DNA of 64,000 nt from Promethearchaeia archaeon (GTDB lineage Archaea; Asgardarchaeota; Lokiarchaeia; Sigyniarchaeales; SOKP01). The notes beneath the pieces are model-generated. The model was not told the DNA's origin. It did not search any database and saw nothing but the letters and a program-made list of their open reading frames with translations. Made by a program: the position numbers and the translations under genes. Positions 63,162-64,000 of the stretch are shown here, piece by piece. The stretch spans positions 90,576 to 154,575 of the forward strand of contig JAHQWJ010000080.1 of NCBI GenBank assembly GCA_029856125.1, in the 5' to 3' direction. How positions within the stretch are numbered: the stretch's first letter is position 1; each line of letters starts with the position of its first letter.

Positions 63162-64000
63162 TTAAAAAGAACTTTCTAACCCTTTAATTAAGGCAGTTAA
63201 TAACTCATTCGTAACTACTTCTATTCCCAACTTTCTACCAAATTCTACAATTCGACCGTTAATAAAGTCAATCTCAGTAGGCTTTCCCCTCAAAATATCC
63301 TGCAACATTGAATTTTTGTTGTTATACGTTTTCTTAGCTACAGAATACATTAACTCAACATAATCTCTATTCGATAAATCTATTTGCTTCCCGTGCGCTA
63401 CTTCTAAAGCCTCCTTAACCGCTTTTCCCATCATTTTTCTTAAAGATTTTTTTTCTAATAACTGACCATTTTTTAATCCAGTAAGAGCACCTATAGCATT
63501 AATACCAATATTTACAAAAACTTTTTCCCAAGAACATTTAATAATATCTTCAACAATCTCTGTCTGTAAACCCACAGTGCTCAATAGATCTTTTAAAAAC
63601 CTTAAGCTCGCCTCTGCTCTACCATATTCTTTAACATTTTTAGTATCTGGTTTTAAATAAGCAAATCCAATTTTTGTAAAACCTACACCGGTGTGACGCA
63701 CATGCCCATAGCTCTCTAATAGAGCACCATGAGACGTAACTATTCTTAGAATCTTATCCTCATTGCAATATTCTTTTACTAACGCCTCGTTACCAATACC
63801 ATTTTGTAGAATTATAAACCAGTTACTTGATTCAATTAAATTCTTAAACTGAACCATCGATCTCTCGATATCATATGCCTTTGTCGTCAAAAAAAGGAAA
63901 TCAAAATTAGAAGAATCCCCTATTTCTAATGATCCCGTAAATTCACTCGCACTTTCGTAAACCTTAATATTTTTCAAAAACAAATCTTTATCGCCAGCAG
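63162..64000 (-). CDS. panE: ketopantoate reductase (2-dehydropantoate 2-reductase), 5' end beyond window
   Basis: Partial. The frame is open through base 64000, so the N-terminal Rossmann motif is missing. The visible part has FLTTKAYDIERSM (cofactor domain end), ILQNGIGNEALVKEYC, then HTGVGFTKIGFAYLKP, the catalytic-lysine helix SWEKVFVNIGINAIGALTGL and GKPTEIDFINGRIVEFGRKL at the C-terminus. It supplies pantoate to the CoA pathway whose next enzymes are encoded at 37257 and 61722. Confidence 0.92.
   Translation of the reverse strand, partial: AGDKDLFLKNIKVYESASEFTGSLEIGDSSNFDFLFLTTKAYDIERSMVQFKNLIESSNWFIILQNGIGNEALVKEYCNEDKILRIVTSHGALLESYGHVRHTGVGFTKIGFAYLKPDTKNVKEYGRAEASLRFLKDLLSTVGLQTEIVEDIIKCSWEKVFVNIGINAIGALTGLKNGQLLEKKSLRKMMGKAVKEALEVAHGKQIDLSNRDYVELMYSVAKKTYNNKNSMLQDILRGKPTEIDFINGRIVEFGRKLGIEVVTNELLTALIKGLESSF

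Overview
The window is a strongly AT-rich, gene-dense chromosomal segment from an Asgard archaeon, most likely a Lokiarchaeia-type lineage. The assignment is inferred from gene content. There is an archaeal 16S rRNA and archaeal information-processing genes: two TFBs, Orc1/Cdc6, FtsZ, a thermosome, aRF1, NMD3, RIO1 and aIF2-beta. Mixed with these are several MglA/Ras-like small GTPases, tandem roadblock proteins, a V4R protein, RPA32-like and RPA-type OB-fold proteins, a RING-like zinc finger, a SWIM protein, PAC2 and PAC3/4-like proteins and a Get3-type ATPase.

Layout. 1-5.3 kb: small membrane and V4R genes, a prepilin peptidase / HTH / Orc1-Cdc6 operon and a surface protein. 5.3-7.3 kb: eS17, a ZNRD2-like zinc ribbon, tRNA-Glu(CUC) and a divergent TFB. 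7.6-11.8 kb: MglA-like GTPases with a tandem roadblock protein. 11.9-13.8 kb: a 16S rRNA unit with promoter, structured leader, predicted processing stem and tRNA-Ala, but no 23S gene. 14-20.6 kb: YchF/OLA1-like GTPase, HerA-like ATPase, thermosome, Tsr3, roadblock. 20.7-25.7 kb: a repeat region with three intact tRNA-Leu(UAG) genes and one tRNA 3' remnant, separating two paralogous membrane/zinc-ribbon/HTH genes and a beta-helix surface protein. 25.8-27.1 kb: tRNA-Glu(UUC), tRNA-Asn and a broken AAA ATPase. 27.3-36.2 kb: Rab-like GTPase, aIF1, sugar kinase, RPA, methanofuran-related genes, proC and a metallopeptidase. 36.2-37.3 kb: an array of three 9-10 codon mini-ORFs, each with its own hairpin terminator. 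37.3-49.6 kb: pantoate kinase, UMP kinase, tRNA-Leu(CAA), ADH synthase, TFB, RpoP, PAC2, ThiI-like, SWIM, a glycosyltransferase and a PLP decarboxylase. 49.7-64 kb: FtsZ, a ribosome-biogenesis/translation cluster, initiator tRNA, site-2 protease, NcsA-like, Get3, aRF1, phosphopantoate-beta-alanine ligase, RimI and a partial ketopantoate reductase.

Functional links. Pantoate kinase, 4-phosphopantoate-beta-alanine ligase and ketopantoate reductase form most of the archaeal CoA branch. MfnB and a HisA/HisF-related protein point to C1 carriers. The minus-strand run from the RPA32-like gene to the Pno1-like gene joins initiation and subunit maturation.

Main unusual observations: (1) the tandem mini-genes encoding MPGQAGGIP, MPGESDSIPK and MPGQAGGIP; (2) five tRNA genes with introns at non-canonical sites (D-arm in both tRNA-Glu, 32/33 in tRNA-Ala and tRNA-Leu(CAA), T-loop in tRNA-Asn with a textbook bulge-helix-bulge); (3) two conserved genes, aIF1 and ADH synthase, with no ATG/GTG/TTG in the right place and apparently starting at AUU; (4) the tRNA-Leu cassette region. 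All calls were made by reading the sequence without database searches.
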